This document shows positions 42,425-50,518 of a stretch of 64,000 bases of DNA, piece after piece (position 1 is the stretch's first letter; the number at the start of each line of letters is the position of its first letter). The stretch is from Streptomonospora nanhaiensis (GTDB lineage: Bacteria > Actinomycetota > Actinomycetes > Streptosporangiales > Streptosporangiaceae). The notes under the pieces are model-generated. The model did not search any database, was not told the DNA's origin, and saw only the letters and a list, made by a program, of their open reading frames with translations. The translations under genes and the position numbers were made by a program. Location of the stretch: the NCBI RefSeq assembly GCF_026642255.1, contig NZ_CP113264.1:3410001-3474000 (forward strand), in the 5' to 3' direction.

Positions 42425-42664
42425 TCAGGAGGTGCGTACCGCGCTGACCAGCGCGGACCATTCCGCAGCAGGAACCGTGAGGTGGCCCAGTTCCCGGTGT
42501 CGCGTGTCCCGAACTGCAGTGACAACTCCCTCCGCCACCTCGACGCACTCACCCGACTTGCCGCTGTTGCTGGACGTGTGCCGAGCACGTGCCGGACCGC
42601 GTTCCGCGAACCGGGGGCCGGGCCCCGGCGCCCGGTTCAGCGCGTCGGCCGTGCTCCCGTCCAC
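42425..42664 (-). CDS. DUF397 domain protein
   Basis: The last about 50 residues match DUF397: SSNSGKSGECVEVAEGVVTAVRDT, then LTVPAAEWSALVSAV. DUF397 proteins are small actinobacterial partners of XRE-type regulators (WhiJ/AbaA-like systems in streptomycetes). No such regulator adjoins it here. The GTG at 42664 gives 79 residues; the start is uncertain, because the first 28 residues look like non-coding sequence. Confidence 0.65.
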   Translation of the reverse strand: MDGSTADALNRAPGPGPRFAERGPARARHTSSNSGKSGECVEVAEGVVTAVRDTRHRELGHLTVPAAEWSALVSAVRTS

Positions 42665-42688
42665 CCGAGGCCCTGGGATGATCGGGCC

Positions 42689-43639
42689 ATGAACGACTTC
42701 ATGACCCCGCAGGAGACCGCTCGCCGTGCCTCCGCCGCGGTCGACGCCGCCGTCGGCGCGGGGCGCGACCTCGGACTCACCGTGACCGACGCGAGGGTGC
42801 TCCACGACCTGTTCTCCGTCGTGGTCCACCTCGCGCCCTCACCGGTCGTGGCCCGGATCCCCGTCGTCCTGCCGCCCGGAACGGACCTCGACGCCCTGGC
42901 GCACCGCCAGCGCGCGGAACTGGACGTGACGCGGTGGCTGGCGGCCCAGGGGACGCCGGTGATCCCTCCCAGCCCCCTCGTCCCCCGGGAACCGGTGCGG
43001 CGCGACGGGTTCTCGATGACGTTCTGGCAGTTCGTCGAGGAGGACCGGGGCAGGGAGCCCGACTACGCGGCGAACGCCGAGAGCGTCGCGAAACTGCACG
43101 CCGCGATGCGCGGCTACCCGGGCCGCCTGTCGTTCCTGTCCGCGGCCGAACCGCAGACCCTCGCCGAGGACCTCGCCCGGCTCGACGGGCGCCCCGACCT
43201 CATCGACCCGTCCGACCTGGACCGCGCACGCCGCGAATGGCGTGTCCTGGAGCCCCTCGTGAGTTCGCGCACGGCCTTCGAGAAGGCGTTCCCGGGGATC
43301 GGCATCCAGCCGATCCACGGCGACTCCCCTCCGGCGAACATCTTCTCCGGGGCGGACGGCGACCTCTACTCCGACTTCGAGCTGGTGACCCTGGGCCCCG
43401 TCGAATGGGACCTGGCCGCGCTCGGCCCGGAGATCGAATCCGCCTACGACCGCGGAGCCCGGCGCAACGGCGTGCGGGAGCTGGACGGGGACGTCCTGCG
43501 CTTCGTGAACGCCGTGGGAATGCTGCGGGCCATCGCCGCCCTCGCCCTCGCACCGCAGCTGCCCGTGCTGGTGGAGTACCTGGGGCCGGCCGTCGACCAG
43601 TGGCGGACGACGCCGTTCGCCGGTGGGATGGCCGACTGA
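42689..43639 (+). CDS. Aminoglycoside phosphotransferase-family protein
   Basis: The 316-residue APH-fold kinase has the catalytic loop IQPIHGDSPPANIF and metal-binding FELVTLGPVEWDLA. The N-lobe is short and the ATP-site lysine is not obvious. Both aspartates are shifted from classical APHs (HGD is kept, while DFxx is SDFELVTLG), so the substrate is probably not a clinical aminoglycoside. The ATG lies 6 nt after a GATGAT box, suggesting a leaderless mRNA. Confidence 0.82.
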   Translation: MNDFMTPQETARRASAAVDAAVGAGRDLGLTVTDARVLHDLFSVVVHLAPSPVVARIPVVLPPGTDLDALAHRQRAELDVTRWLAAQGTPVIPPSPLVPREPVRRDGFSMTFWQFVEEDRGREPDYAANAESVAKLHAAMRGYPGRLSFLSAAEPQTLAEDLARLDGRPDLIDPSDLDRARREWRVLEPLVSSRTAFEKAFPGIGIQPIHGDSPPANIFSGADGDLYSDFELVTLGPVEWDLAALGPEIESAYDRGARRNGVRELDGDVLRFVNAVGMLRAIAALALAPQLPVLVEYLGPAVDQWRTTPFAGGMAD

Positions 43640-43707
43640 CCCCGGAGGATCCGTCCCGGCCGGGGAGCCCGCCGTGGCCGGGCCCGGCCGGGGGCGCACA
43701 TCGTTCC

Positions 43708-44046
43708 TCAGGGGCGCGGAACCCGTTCCGCGCCCTCGCCCCGCCTCCCCCGCACGAGGTTCGCCGCGGCGGCCGTGAACCCGCACAGCGCGAGGAAGGC
43801 GCCGATACGTCCTTCCCTGACGTCCAGGTGAACGGGGTGGCCGAGGTTCGGATGGTGCGACAGGCGGAAGCCCCCCATGTCGGAGACCCCGCCGTAGCCG
43901 ATGTGCACCGAAGCCCACGTGAGGGCGAAGGCGGCATTCAGCACGACCAGTCCCGCCAGCGCTCCGAAGAGGAAACCGTGGACGAATCGCCTGCCGTGGA
44001 AAACGATGACGCCCCCGCCTCGTGGAGGAAAACGTGAATGGTCCAC
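43708..44046 (-). CDS. Small membrane protein of unknown function
   Basis: About 112 residues with two hydrophobic helices (FLFGALAGLVVLNAAFALTW and IGAFLALCGFTAAAANLV) around a polar, His-rich loop (MGGFRLSHHPNLGHPVHLD). No family recognised. The start is taken as GTG 44046, four bases after a TACAAC box; this choice is weak. Confidence 0.5.
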   Translation of the reverse strand: MDHSRFPPRGGGVIVFHGRRFVHGFLFGALAGLVVLNAAFALTWASVHIGYGGVSDMGGFRLSHHPNLGHPVHLDVREGRIGAFLALCGFTAAAANLVRGRRGEGAERVPRP

Positions 44047-44243
44047 GAGTGTTGTACCGGGCGGCCCTTCTCCTGTCACATCCGCTCCGGCCCCCGGTTC
44101 CGCCGTCACGTCACCGATCTGGGAGAACCCAGTACCCCGTCGCGGACCCCTGACCGGATGTGGTCGCCGCCCTTGCGCGGAGCCCGCGGGCGGGTAGCGT
44201 GGTCGCACCTCGGGACCAGGCCGTCGAGGGAAGGGCGGAGCCG

Positions 44244-44483
44244 ATGAAGCCGAGTGACCCCACCTGCTCCATGTGCGGACGGCAGTACGACGGCGAGTTC
44301 ATGACGGGCCTGCCCTGCCGCGTGTTCAGCCCCGAGGACGTCGTGACCCCGGGATGCCCGGCCCAGGCGCACATGATCGCCGACCTGGATGCGAAGGCGC
44401 CCCGGGGGAACACCCCGCCGGCCGGGGGATGCCTCATGCTCCTCCTGGCGCTACCGGCGCTGTTGGCCGCTCTGCCCCTGTGA
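44244..44483 (+). CDS. Small Cys-rich protein with hydrophobic C-terminus
   Basis: The 79-residue protein starts MKPSDPTCSMCGRQYDGEFM and has further cysteines in LPCRVF and TPGCPAQAH, a possible zinc ribbon, and ends in a hydrophobic helix (CLMLLLALPALLAALPL), so it could be tail-anchored. GGCGGAG lies upstream of the ATG. Function unknown. Confidence 0.6.
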   Translation: MKPSDPTCSMCGRQYDGEFMTGLPCRVFSPEDVVTPGCPAQAHMIADLDAKAPRGNTPPAGGCLMLLLALPALLAALPL

Positions 44484-44530
44484 CCCCTGCTCCGCACGGG
44501 CCGCGACGGTGGATCCCCACGGCCGCGGCA

Positions 44531-45430
44531 CTACCCGGCGAGGGCCTCGCCGATCTGGCGGGTGGTCTGCTCTGCGACCCGCGCGTCGTGTGCCGCGTAG
44601 GCGGTGTAGGCGCTCAGCCCCGAGGCCAGCGCCCAGCCCCGCCCCCGGGTCCAGGTGGCCTCGTCCACACCGAGCGCGGAGCGGAAGGCGGCCCGACTCC
44701 CGGCCGACATCAGGGTGAAGGCGATGGTCAGGTCGCACGCCGGGTCCCCGACCCCCAGTTCGCCGAAGTCGATGACCGCGCTGAGGCTGCCGTCGTCCAT
44801 CAGCAGGTTTCCGGTGTGGAAGTCGCCGTGGAACCAGACGGGCGGCCGGTCCCATCCGGGGGCGCCGAGCGCCGCCTCCCACAGCCCGGTCATGGCCGCG
44901 GCGTCGAACACGCCGCCGGCCTCCGCGATGGCGGACCGCGTCTGCCGGTCCCGCGCGGCCAACGACCTGTCCTCGGCCGCCGTGTCCGCGCCGTCGGACG
45001 GGGCCCCTTCGGGGGCGAACCGCTGGAGGGCGGTCAGGAACCCGGCCAGTTCGACGGCGGCGCCGCGGGAGTCCCCCAGCGCCCCGACGGTCGCCGCCTC
45101 ACCGTCCATCCAGCGCGACACCGCCCACGGCCACGGGTAGCCGAGGCCGGGTTCGCCCACCGCCACGGGGACCGGCACGGCCAGGGGCAGGTGGGGGGCG
45201 AGCCGGGGCAGCCACGCGAACTCCTTGCGGGCCTGGCCGCGGGCGCCGGAGTGGCGTGGCAGCCGGACCGAGAGCTCCTCGCCCAGGCGGTGGATGACGT
45301 GGTCCGAGCCGGCCGGGCCGAACGGCCTGAGCGGGAGTCCGGACCACTGCGGGAACTGGGTGTCGACCAGGCGCCTGACGAGCGCGGTGTCGATGGAGGG
45401 GCGGGTGTCCGGGGGCGTGTCGGTCGTCAA
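44531..45430 (-). CDS. Aminoglycoside phosphotransferase-family protein
   Basis: The 299-residue APH-fold kinase has hinge WPWAVSRWMDGE, the catalytic loop VWFHGDFHTGNLLMDDG, and metal-binding VIDFGELGVGDPACDL, the textbook APH(3')/homoserine-kinase-like pattern. It is a close fit to macrolide 2'-phosphotransferase-like and APH-superfamily proteins of actinobacteria. TTG 45430 with GGAG 6 nt upstream begins at LTTDTPPD; a longer ATG at 45508 is possible. Confidence 0.88.
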   Translation of the reverse strand: MTTDTPPDTRPSIDTALVRRLVDTQFPQWSGLPLRPFGPAGSDHVIHRLGEELSVRLPRHSGARGQARKEFAWLPRLAPHLPLAVPVPVAVGEPGLGYPWPWAVSRWMDGEAATVGALGDSRGAAVELAGFLTALQRFAPEGAPSDGADTAAEDRSLAARDRQTRSAIAEAGGVFDAAAMTGLWEAALGAPGWDRPPVWFHGDFHTGNLLMDDGSLSAVIDFGELGVGDPACDLTIAFTLMSAGSRAAFRSALGVDEATWTRGRGWALASGLSAYTAYAAHDARVAEQTTRQIGEALAG

Positions 45431-45568
45431 GGGCAGCTCCAGCCGTCGGCCCGCTGCGTCCGACGGGCGCCGGGAGCCATCACAGCGCCCGGCACACCCC
45501 ATGTCCACCGGTTTTCGGAGCGGCGGGGCGGCAGGGGGACGAGGACCGTCGCCTCCCCCGCCCCCGTG

Positions 45569-46591
45569 TCACAACCTGATCTGCTCGTCGGTGAGCGACT
45601 CCCTGGCTTCCCAGTACTGGATGTACCCCTCGTCGATGTAGAAGTCGGAGAAGTCCATGTTGGCGATGGACAGGTTGTTCTCGATCGCCTGGATCGCCAC
45701 GGGGACCGCGCGGAAGGACAGGCCGGGCTCGTCGTACAGGTCCACGAGCAGGAGCGGGTGCCTCGGGTCGCCCATGGTCGTCCTGTCGGCGATGATCAGG
45801 AAGTTGTGCTCGTAGTCCCGCGGGACCAGGGAGAGGATCTGCTCCGTGGTGGCCCCCGCGTACCGCGGGTCGTCGAGGACGTCCACGTAGGCGTGGTAGA
45901 ACTCTTCCTCCTCGCCCTCCTGCCGGAAGGCGCCGTCCGGCACGGGAGCCCGGACCTCCGCGACCACGGCCTCCCAGACCGCGTCGTCGGTGTGGTCGGT
46001 GCGGATGATCAGCGCGTCCTCGGTGCGGGGCAGCAGTTCCATACGCGTGTCCGGCGCCCGGTACGGGACCGGTCGGGCCGAGAGCTCCAGCCGGGCCCCG
46101 AAGACGTCGTCGGGCTCCGGGGAGGAGCCCTCGTCCTCCGCGAAGCCGTCCGCGAAATCCTCGTCGAGCGCCTGGGCCAGCAGGTGGAACACGGCCGCGG
46201 CGCGCGGGCCGATCCGGTAGGAGCCCTCCCCGTCCCTGAATGCCAGCAGGGGGCGCAGGCGCGCGTCGGCCATGGTCGTCCCGTCGGCGAGCAGGACCAG
46301 GCCGGGGGTCCACGCCCCGGCGCGGTGCAGGGCCTCACCGACCTCGTCGGGGCCGGCGCCGCTCCAGGCGGGGTCGTCCACCACGACCAGGTGTTTGGGG
46401 TTCTTCTCCAGGATCGCGGCTTCCCGGGCGCTCACCGGGCCCGGTCCGGGCGGGTACGCGCCGGGCAGGTCGCCCAGGCGGGAGCGCACGTCCTCCCAGG
46501 CGTCGGCGTCGGCGTAGTCGGTGCGCACGATCAGGAGCCCGGGCGCCGGGGGGCCGTCGGAGGCCGGGGGGAGGTTCAGGGTGGGGTGCAT
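45569..46591 (-). CDS. Tandem DUF6924 domain protein
   Basis: The 340-residue protein contains two copies of one domain. Copy 1 (about 18-150) has LLIVRTDYADADAWEDV, LLADGTTMADARLRPLL and the closing AVFHLLAQALDEDFADGF. Copy 2 (about 190-325) has ALIIRTDHTDDAVWEAV, FLIIADRTTMGDPRHPLLLVDL and AIENNLSIANMDFSDFY. The function of DUF6924 is unknown; in other actinobacteria it usually appears as one copy. No signal peptide. Confidence 0.75.
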   Translation of the reverse strand: MHPTLNLPPASDGPPAPGLLIVRTDYADADAWEDVRSRLGDLPGAYPPGPGPVSAREAAILEKNPKHLVVVDDPAWSGAGPDEVGEALHRAGAWTPGLVLLADGTTMADARLRPLLAFRDGEGSYRIGPRAAAVFHLLAQALDEDFADGFAEDEGSSPEPDDVFGARLELSARPVPYRAPDTRMELLPRTEDALIIRTDHTDDAVWEAVVAEVRAPVPDGAFRQEGEEEEFYHAYVDVLDDPRYAGATTEQILSLVPRDYEHNFLIIADRTTMGDPRHPLLLVDLYDEPGLSFRAVPVAIQAIENNLSIANMDFSDFYIDEGYIQYWEARESLTDEQIRL

Positions 46592-46764
46592 CGGGGGCCG
46601 CTTCGCAGGAGGGGATGGGTCCCCTCGGTTCTAGCAGGGCGGACCGACGATCCGCCCGACCTCCCGCACCGGGCGTCCCGCCCGCGAAGGCACGGGCGGC
46701 GGTCCCCCGCGTCCGGTCCGTCCGACCGGAACCCGCCGCGGCGGGCGCGGGGCGCGCCGCCGGC

Positions 46765-47589
46765 TCAGAAGCGGAAGCGCAGCACCCGCATCAACCCCCG
46801 GGTCCACGGCCACCGGGACAGCACCCGGTACAGGGAGCGGAAGGGCTGCTCGGGCACGGAGGCGTGGTCCCCGACCACCTCGTAGTCGCCGGTCAGCGAC
46901 AGCCCCGGATACCAGCGCTCCGGCAGGCGGGGGTCCTCCAGGCCGTACATCTGCCAGCCGAACACCCCGGCCAGGCGGCCCACGTGGGGGGACACGACGT
47001 CGAACACCATCTCGCCCCCGCCGGGGAAGCACGCCAGGAGGCGGCCGAGCAGGGCATGGGTCTCCTCCGGCCGCAGGTACTCCACCAGGCCCTCGGCGAC
47101 CACCAGGACGGGCGCGTCGGTCGGTATCTCCTCCAGCCAGTCGGACTCGGTCGCCGATCCGGCGAGGAGCCGGTAACGCGGGGGCTCGGGCAGGACCCTG
47201 CGGCGCAGGGCGACGACATCGGGAAGGTCCGTGTCGATCCAGCGGCCCCGCTCGGGGGCGCCGACGCGCAGGGCGCGGGCGTCAAGCCCGCAGGCCAGCT
47301 GGAGGACGGTCCCCCCGGGGTTCGCCGCGATCCACTCGCGCACCCACGCGTCGATGCGGCGGGCGCGCAGCAGGACCATGTAGCGGTCCCCCGAGGTGCC
47401 CCGGAGGTGGCGCCGGTCGAACTCCAGGCGGTCCATCACGTCCACGGCCCACACGTCGCCGAGGACCGGTTCGGTGTTGCGGAAGTCGAGGACCTTGTGG
47501 TGGACGGTCCACAGCAGGGTGCTCTCGACCTTGCCCAGGCGGACGTCGACCTTGTCCGTCGCGCGGTTTCCGGATCCGCCCTCGCCCAT
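46765..47589 (-). CDS. Class I SAM-dependent methyltransferase (LCMT/PPM family)
   Basis: The 274-residue methyltransferase has SAM-binding VLQLACGLDARALRV, WIDTDLPDVVALRRRVLPEPPR and VLVVAEGLVEYLRPEETHALLGRL, the three conserved blocks of the LCMT/PPM family (leucine carboxyl methyltransferase and polyketide methyltransferases). Substrate unknown. It lies next to the MntR-like gene on the same strand, but no functional link is evident. Confidence 0.9.
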   Translation of the reverse strand: MGEGGSGNRATDKVDVRLGKVESTLLWTVHHKVLDFRNTEPVLGDVWAVDVMDRLEFDRRHLRGTSGDRYMVLLRARRIDAWVREWIAANPGGTVLQLACGLDARALRVGAPERGRWIDTDLPDVVALRRRVLPEPPRYRLLAGSATESDWLEEIPTDAPVLVVAEGLVEYLRPEETHALLGRLLACFPGGGEMVFDVVSPHVGRLAGVFGWQMYGLEDPRLPERWYPGLSLTGDYEVVGDHASVPEQPFRSLYRVLSRWPWTRGLMRVLRFRF

Positions 47590-47731
47590 GCCCGGTGTCC
47601 TCTCGTCCGGCGATCGGTGACCGGTTCCCTACCCGTTACCGTCCGCCGGACGCGCGGAACCGGCGACCGTGTCCCGGCGCCCTCCCGGTGGCCGGCGCCG
47701 GGCCCGGGCGGGGCGCCCCCGGTACCGGGCG

Positions 47732-48430
47732 CTACTTGGTCTCGGGGCTGATCCACAGGGCCTCGGCGGCCACGAGGCCGAGGGCCTGGGAGCGCTCGGG
47801 GGCGCCCTCGTCGGGGCGCACCGCGATCTGGAGGGACCCCGCGAAGGGCTGGCGCTCGACCACCTCCACGTTCATCCCGATGCCGATCTCGATGTCGGCG
47901 AGGTAGCGGAGCAGTTCGGGGTCGGTGTCGTTGACCCGCACGATGACGCCGCTGACGCCCTCGTCGGCGTTGGACAGCAGCACGGACTCGCGCTCGACGA
48001 TGTGCCCGTCGCGGGTCGGGATGGGGTCGCCGTGGGGATCCACCACGGGGTTTCCCAGGTGGGCGGCGATACGGTCGACGAACTTGTCCGACACGACGTG
48101 TTCGAGGATCTCGGCCTCGTCGTGGACCTCGTCCCACGAGTAGCCCAGCTCGGCGACCAGGTAGGTCTCCAGGAGGCGGTGTCGGCGCAGCACCGACAGC
48201 GCGGCCCTGGTCCCGGCCTCGGTGAGGTTGACCGCGCCGTAGCGCTGGTGCTCGACCAGGCCGAGCTCGGTGAGCTTGCGGAGCATGCCCGAGACCGAGG
48301 AGTTGGACACCGACAGGCGTTCGGCCATCCCGGAGATCGTCACCGGGCCGGTGCCGCGCTCCTGTAGGTCGTAGACGACCTTCACGTAGTCCTCGGCCGA
48401 CGTGGACGGCCGTGCCGGTGTGTTCCCCAT
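47732..48430 (-). CDS. mntR: DtxR-family metalloregulator, MntR-like
   Basis: The 232-residue regulator has an N-terminal winged helix (ISGMAERLSVSNSSVSGMLRKLTELGLVEHQRYGAVNLT), a metal-binding dimerisation domain, and a C-terminal SH3/FeoA-like domain (VIVRVNDTDPELLRYLADIEIGIG). The key helix reads DEAEILEHVVSD: a glutamate occupies the position of Cys102 in DtxR/IdeR, followed by Glu and His. This E-x-x-E-H set is that of manganese-selective MntR. A TACGGT box lies seven bases before ATG 48430, so leaderless translation is likely. A matching box overlaps the metal ABC importer start at 3.4 kb. Confidence 0.87.
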   Translation of the reverse strand: MGNTPARPSTSAEDYVKVVYDLQERGTGPVTISGMAERLSVSNSSVSGMLRKLTELGLVEHQRYGAVNLTEAGTRAALSVLRRHRLLETYLVAELGYSWDEVHDEAEILEHVVSDKFVDRIAAHLGNPVVDPHGDPIPTRDGHIVERESVLLSNADEGVSGVIVRVNDTDPELLRYLADIEIGIGMNVEVVERQPFAGSLQIAVRPDEGAPERSQALGLVAAEALWISPETK

Positions 48431-48437
48431 GGCCATA

Positions 48438-48443
48438 ACCGTA
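48438..48443 (-). promoter_or_regulatory. -10 box of the MntR-like gene
   Basis: TACGGT followed by seven bases and ATG 48430; leaderless arrangement. No DtxR-type box is evident here, so autoregulation is not supported. Confidence 0.5.
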
Positions 48444-48522
48444 TCGCGGACCGCCCGCCGGAAACGATTTCCGGCCGCCCTGTGGACGGGGCCCGAACCT
48501 CCCCGAACAGCCGCGAAGGGCC

Positions 48523-48732
48523 TCACCCCGGGCAGTTCTGACCGGACGGCGGCCCCAGTGCCGGACGCCCCCGCGAGACGATCCGCGCCCCGGCCGGGCC
48601 GACCTCGCGAACCTGCACGGAACCGCAGGCGCAACGCACCCACACGGTCAGGCCGAGGCCCGTGGCATGCCGGGACACCACCAGGAACGGCTGGTCGTCG
48701 GGCCATCCGCAGTGGGGGCAGAGAGTCGTCAT
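48523..48732 (-). CDS. Small zinc-ribbon protein
   Basis: The 69-residue protein has two CxxC-type knuckles: CPHC near the N-terminus and CAC in VRCACGSVQV. It probably binds one Zn2+. GGAGAAGG lies 6-9 nt upstream of the ATG. It is divergent from the LysR gene, with 97 bp between start codons. Function unknown. Confidence 0.65.
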   Translation of the reverse strand: MTTLCPHCGWPDDQPFLVVSRHATGLGLTVWVRCACGSVQVREVGPAGARIVSRGRPALGPPSGQNCPG

Positions 48733-48829
48733 CGCACACCTTCTCCATCGGGGTCTCACATCAGCCTCACGGCCGAAACCGTTAATGTCCAGGTTGAATT
48801 TCCGCATGGTTATGTGAAGAATCAGGTAC

Positions 48830-49759
48830 ATGATCGATCTCAGGCGCCTCCGTATCCTGCGGGCCGTCGCCCACTACGGAACCGTGACCGCCGCCGCCGG
48901 AGCCCTGCACTTCACCCCCTCCGCCGCCTCCCAGCAGATCCGCCAGCTGGGCAGGGAACTCGGCGTCACGCTCCTGGAGCCCAACGGACGGGGCGTGCGG
49001 CTCACACCCGCCGCCCGCACCCTGCTCGACCACGCCGACGCCATCCACACGCGGTGGGAGCAGGCCGAGATCGAGATGCGCGGGCTGGGCACCGAGCCCT
49101 CCGGGCTCCTGCGGGTGGCCGCCTTCCCCATGGCGCTGTCCCGGCTTCTCGCCCCCATGGCCGCGGCCCTGACCGCCCGCCACCCCCAGCTCGACGTGCG
49201 CGTCCTGGAGGCCGAGCCCGGGGAGTGCCTGGACCTGCTCTTCCAGGGGGAGATCGAGCTGACGGTCATCGAGGCCGCGCCGGGAGCGCCGCCCCGCACC
49301 GACGCCCGTTTCGACCAGACCCCGCTCCTGGACGACGTGTTCGACCTCGTGGTGTCCGACCGCCACCGCCTCGCGGGGAGGGAGAGCGTGGCGCTGGCCG
49401 AGACCGCCGCCGAGTCGTGGATCCTGCCGACCCCCGGCACGACCTGCCACGCGCACACCATGACCGCCTGCGCCGCGGTCGGTTTCACCCCCGACGGCTC
49501 CCACCAGGCCCTGAACTGGGGAGCCGTCGCCAGCCTGGTCGCGCACGATCTGGGAGTGGCCCTCATTCCACGCATGAACGACCTCTCCCCCGGCCTGCCC
49601 ATCGCACGGGTGCTCCTGGAGGGCCCCTACGTCCCGGCGCGCAAGATGCTCACGTGCGTCCGGGAGGGATCGCGCCGCAACCCCGCGGTGGCCGCCGCCC
49701 AGGAGGAGCTCCAGAGGCTCGCCGCCACCGCCGCCGTCTCCACCGCCGTCCCCGCCTGA
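48830..49759 (+). CDS. LysR-family transcriptional regulator
   Basis: The 309-residue LTTR has an N-terminal winged HTH (MIDLRRLRILRAVAHYGTVTAAAGALHFTPSAASQQIRQLGRELGVTLLE) and a C-terminal periplasmic-binding-protein-like effector domain (about 90-300). Its end lies inside an 8-bp tandem repeat (CGCCTGAC) in which each unit carries a TGA. The target is not clear; the nearest divergent gene is the small zinc-ribbon protein. Confidence 0.92.
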   Translation: MIDLRRLRILRAVAHYGTVTAAAGALHFTPSAASQQIRQLGRELGVTLLEPNGRGVRLTPAARTLLDHADAIHTRWEQAEIEMRGLGTEPSGLLRVAAFPMALSRLLAPMAAALTARHPQLDVRVLEAEPGECLDLLFQGEIELTVIEAAPGAPPRTDARFDQTPLLDDVFDLVVSDRHRLAGRESVALAETAAESWILPTPGTTCHAHTMTACAAVGFTPDGSHQALNWGAVASLVAHDLGVALIPRMNDLSPGLPIARVLLEGPYVPARKMLTCVREGSRRNPAVAAAQEELQRLAATAAVSTAVPA

Positions 49760-49798
49760 CCGCCTGACCGCCTGACCGCCTGACCGCCTGACCGCCTG
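49753..49798. repeat. 8-bp microsatellite, CGCCTGAC x 5.75
   Basis: Five full copies plus CGCCTG of CGCCTGAC run through the stop codon of the LysR gene. Each unit contains TGA, and because 8 is not a multiple of 3, slipped lengths would expose a stop in any frame within a few codons. Confidence 0.9.
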
Positions 49799-49947
49799 CG
49801 CCCGACGCCGACGTCGGGCAGATGTCCGTTCCTCACCACGTTTTGAGGGTTGTGCCTTTCTGGCAGGCGTGAAAGGCGGCAAAGCTTACACCGGTGTTTC
49901 ACAGATAAAATCAAGGTGTCTCTTCCCCTCCGCAGAAGGGCGGCACC

Positions 49948-50505
49948 ATGGCGGACGCCTCCACGGCCATCGAACTCGACCGGGCCGAACTCCGAGAGGT
50001 CACCGGCTTCACGGTGGCGTGCGCGCGCCCCTCACTGGCGCTCTTCGAGCGCGAGCGCCCCGGCGACCGGCGCCCCCGGGCCGCGATCGAGGCGGCACTG
50101 GCGTTCGCGGACGGGGCCGAGCGGACCAAGGCGATCCGCGACAACGCGTGGGCGGCGCACCGCGCGGCCCAGGAGACCCGCGACGCGGGCCGGGGAGCGG
50201 CGAGCGCCGCCGCGCGCGCCGCCGCCAACACGTGCGGTGCGGCGTTCCTCCACCCCCTGGCCAAGGCGACCCAGGTCAAGCACATCCTCGCGTCGGCCGC
50301 CTACACCGCGCACGCACTCGAACTCTCCTCCGGGGACGGTCCCGACGCCGCCGACGACCACCTCGCGCGGCTGGGACTCCTCGCCACCCCCGTCGTCGTG
50401 GACGTCCTGGGACGCTACCCCGACGCCCCGCCCGGCGGCGGGCGCATCGGGGAACTCGTCCGCCGGTTGGACGCGTCCCTCCGGCGGTCCCCGCCGGCGC
50501 GCTGA
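49948..50505 (+). CDS. Imm5-like putative immunity protein
   Basis: The 185-residue mainly helical protein matches the Imm-5 type of polymorphic-toxin immunity proteins: ERPGDRRPRAAIEAALAFADG, then many Ala-rich helices (RDNAWAAHRAAQETR, ARAAANTCGAAFLHPLAKATQ) and HILASAAYTAHALEL. No toxin gene is adjacent, so it is either an orphan immunity gene or part of a stand-alone family. AAGGGCGG lies 5 nt before the ATG. A GATAAAAT box upstream is a candidate -10. Confidence 0.75.
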   Translation: MADASTAIELDRAELREVTGFTVACARPSLALFERERPGDRRPRAAIEAALAFADGAERTKAIRDNAWAAHRAAQETRDAGRGAASAAARAAANTCGAAFLHPLAKATQVKHILASAAYTAHALELSSGDGPDAADDHLARLGLLATPVVVDVLGRYPDAPPGGGRIGELVRRLDASLRRSPPAR

Positions 50506-50518
50506 CGCAGGGACCCTG

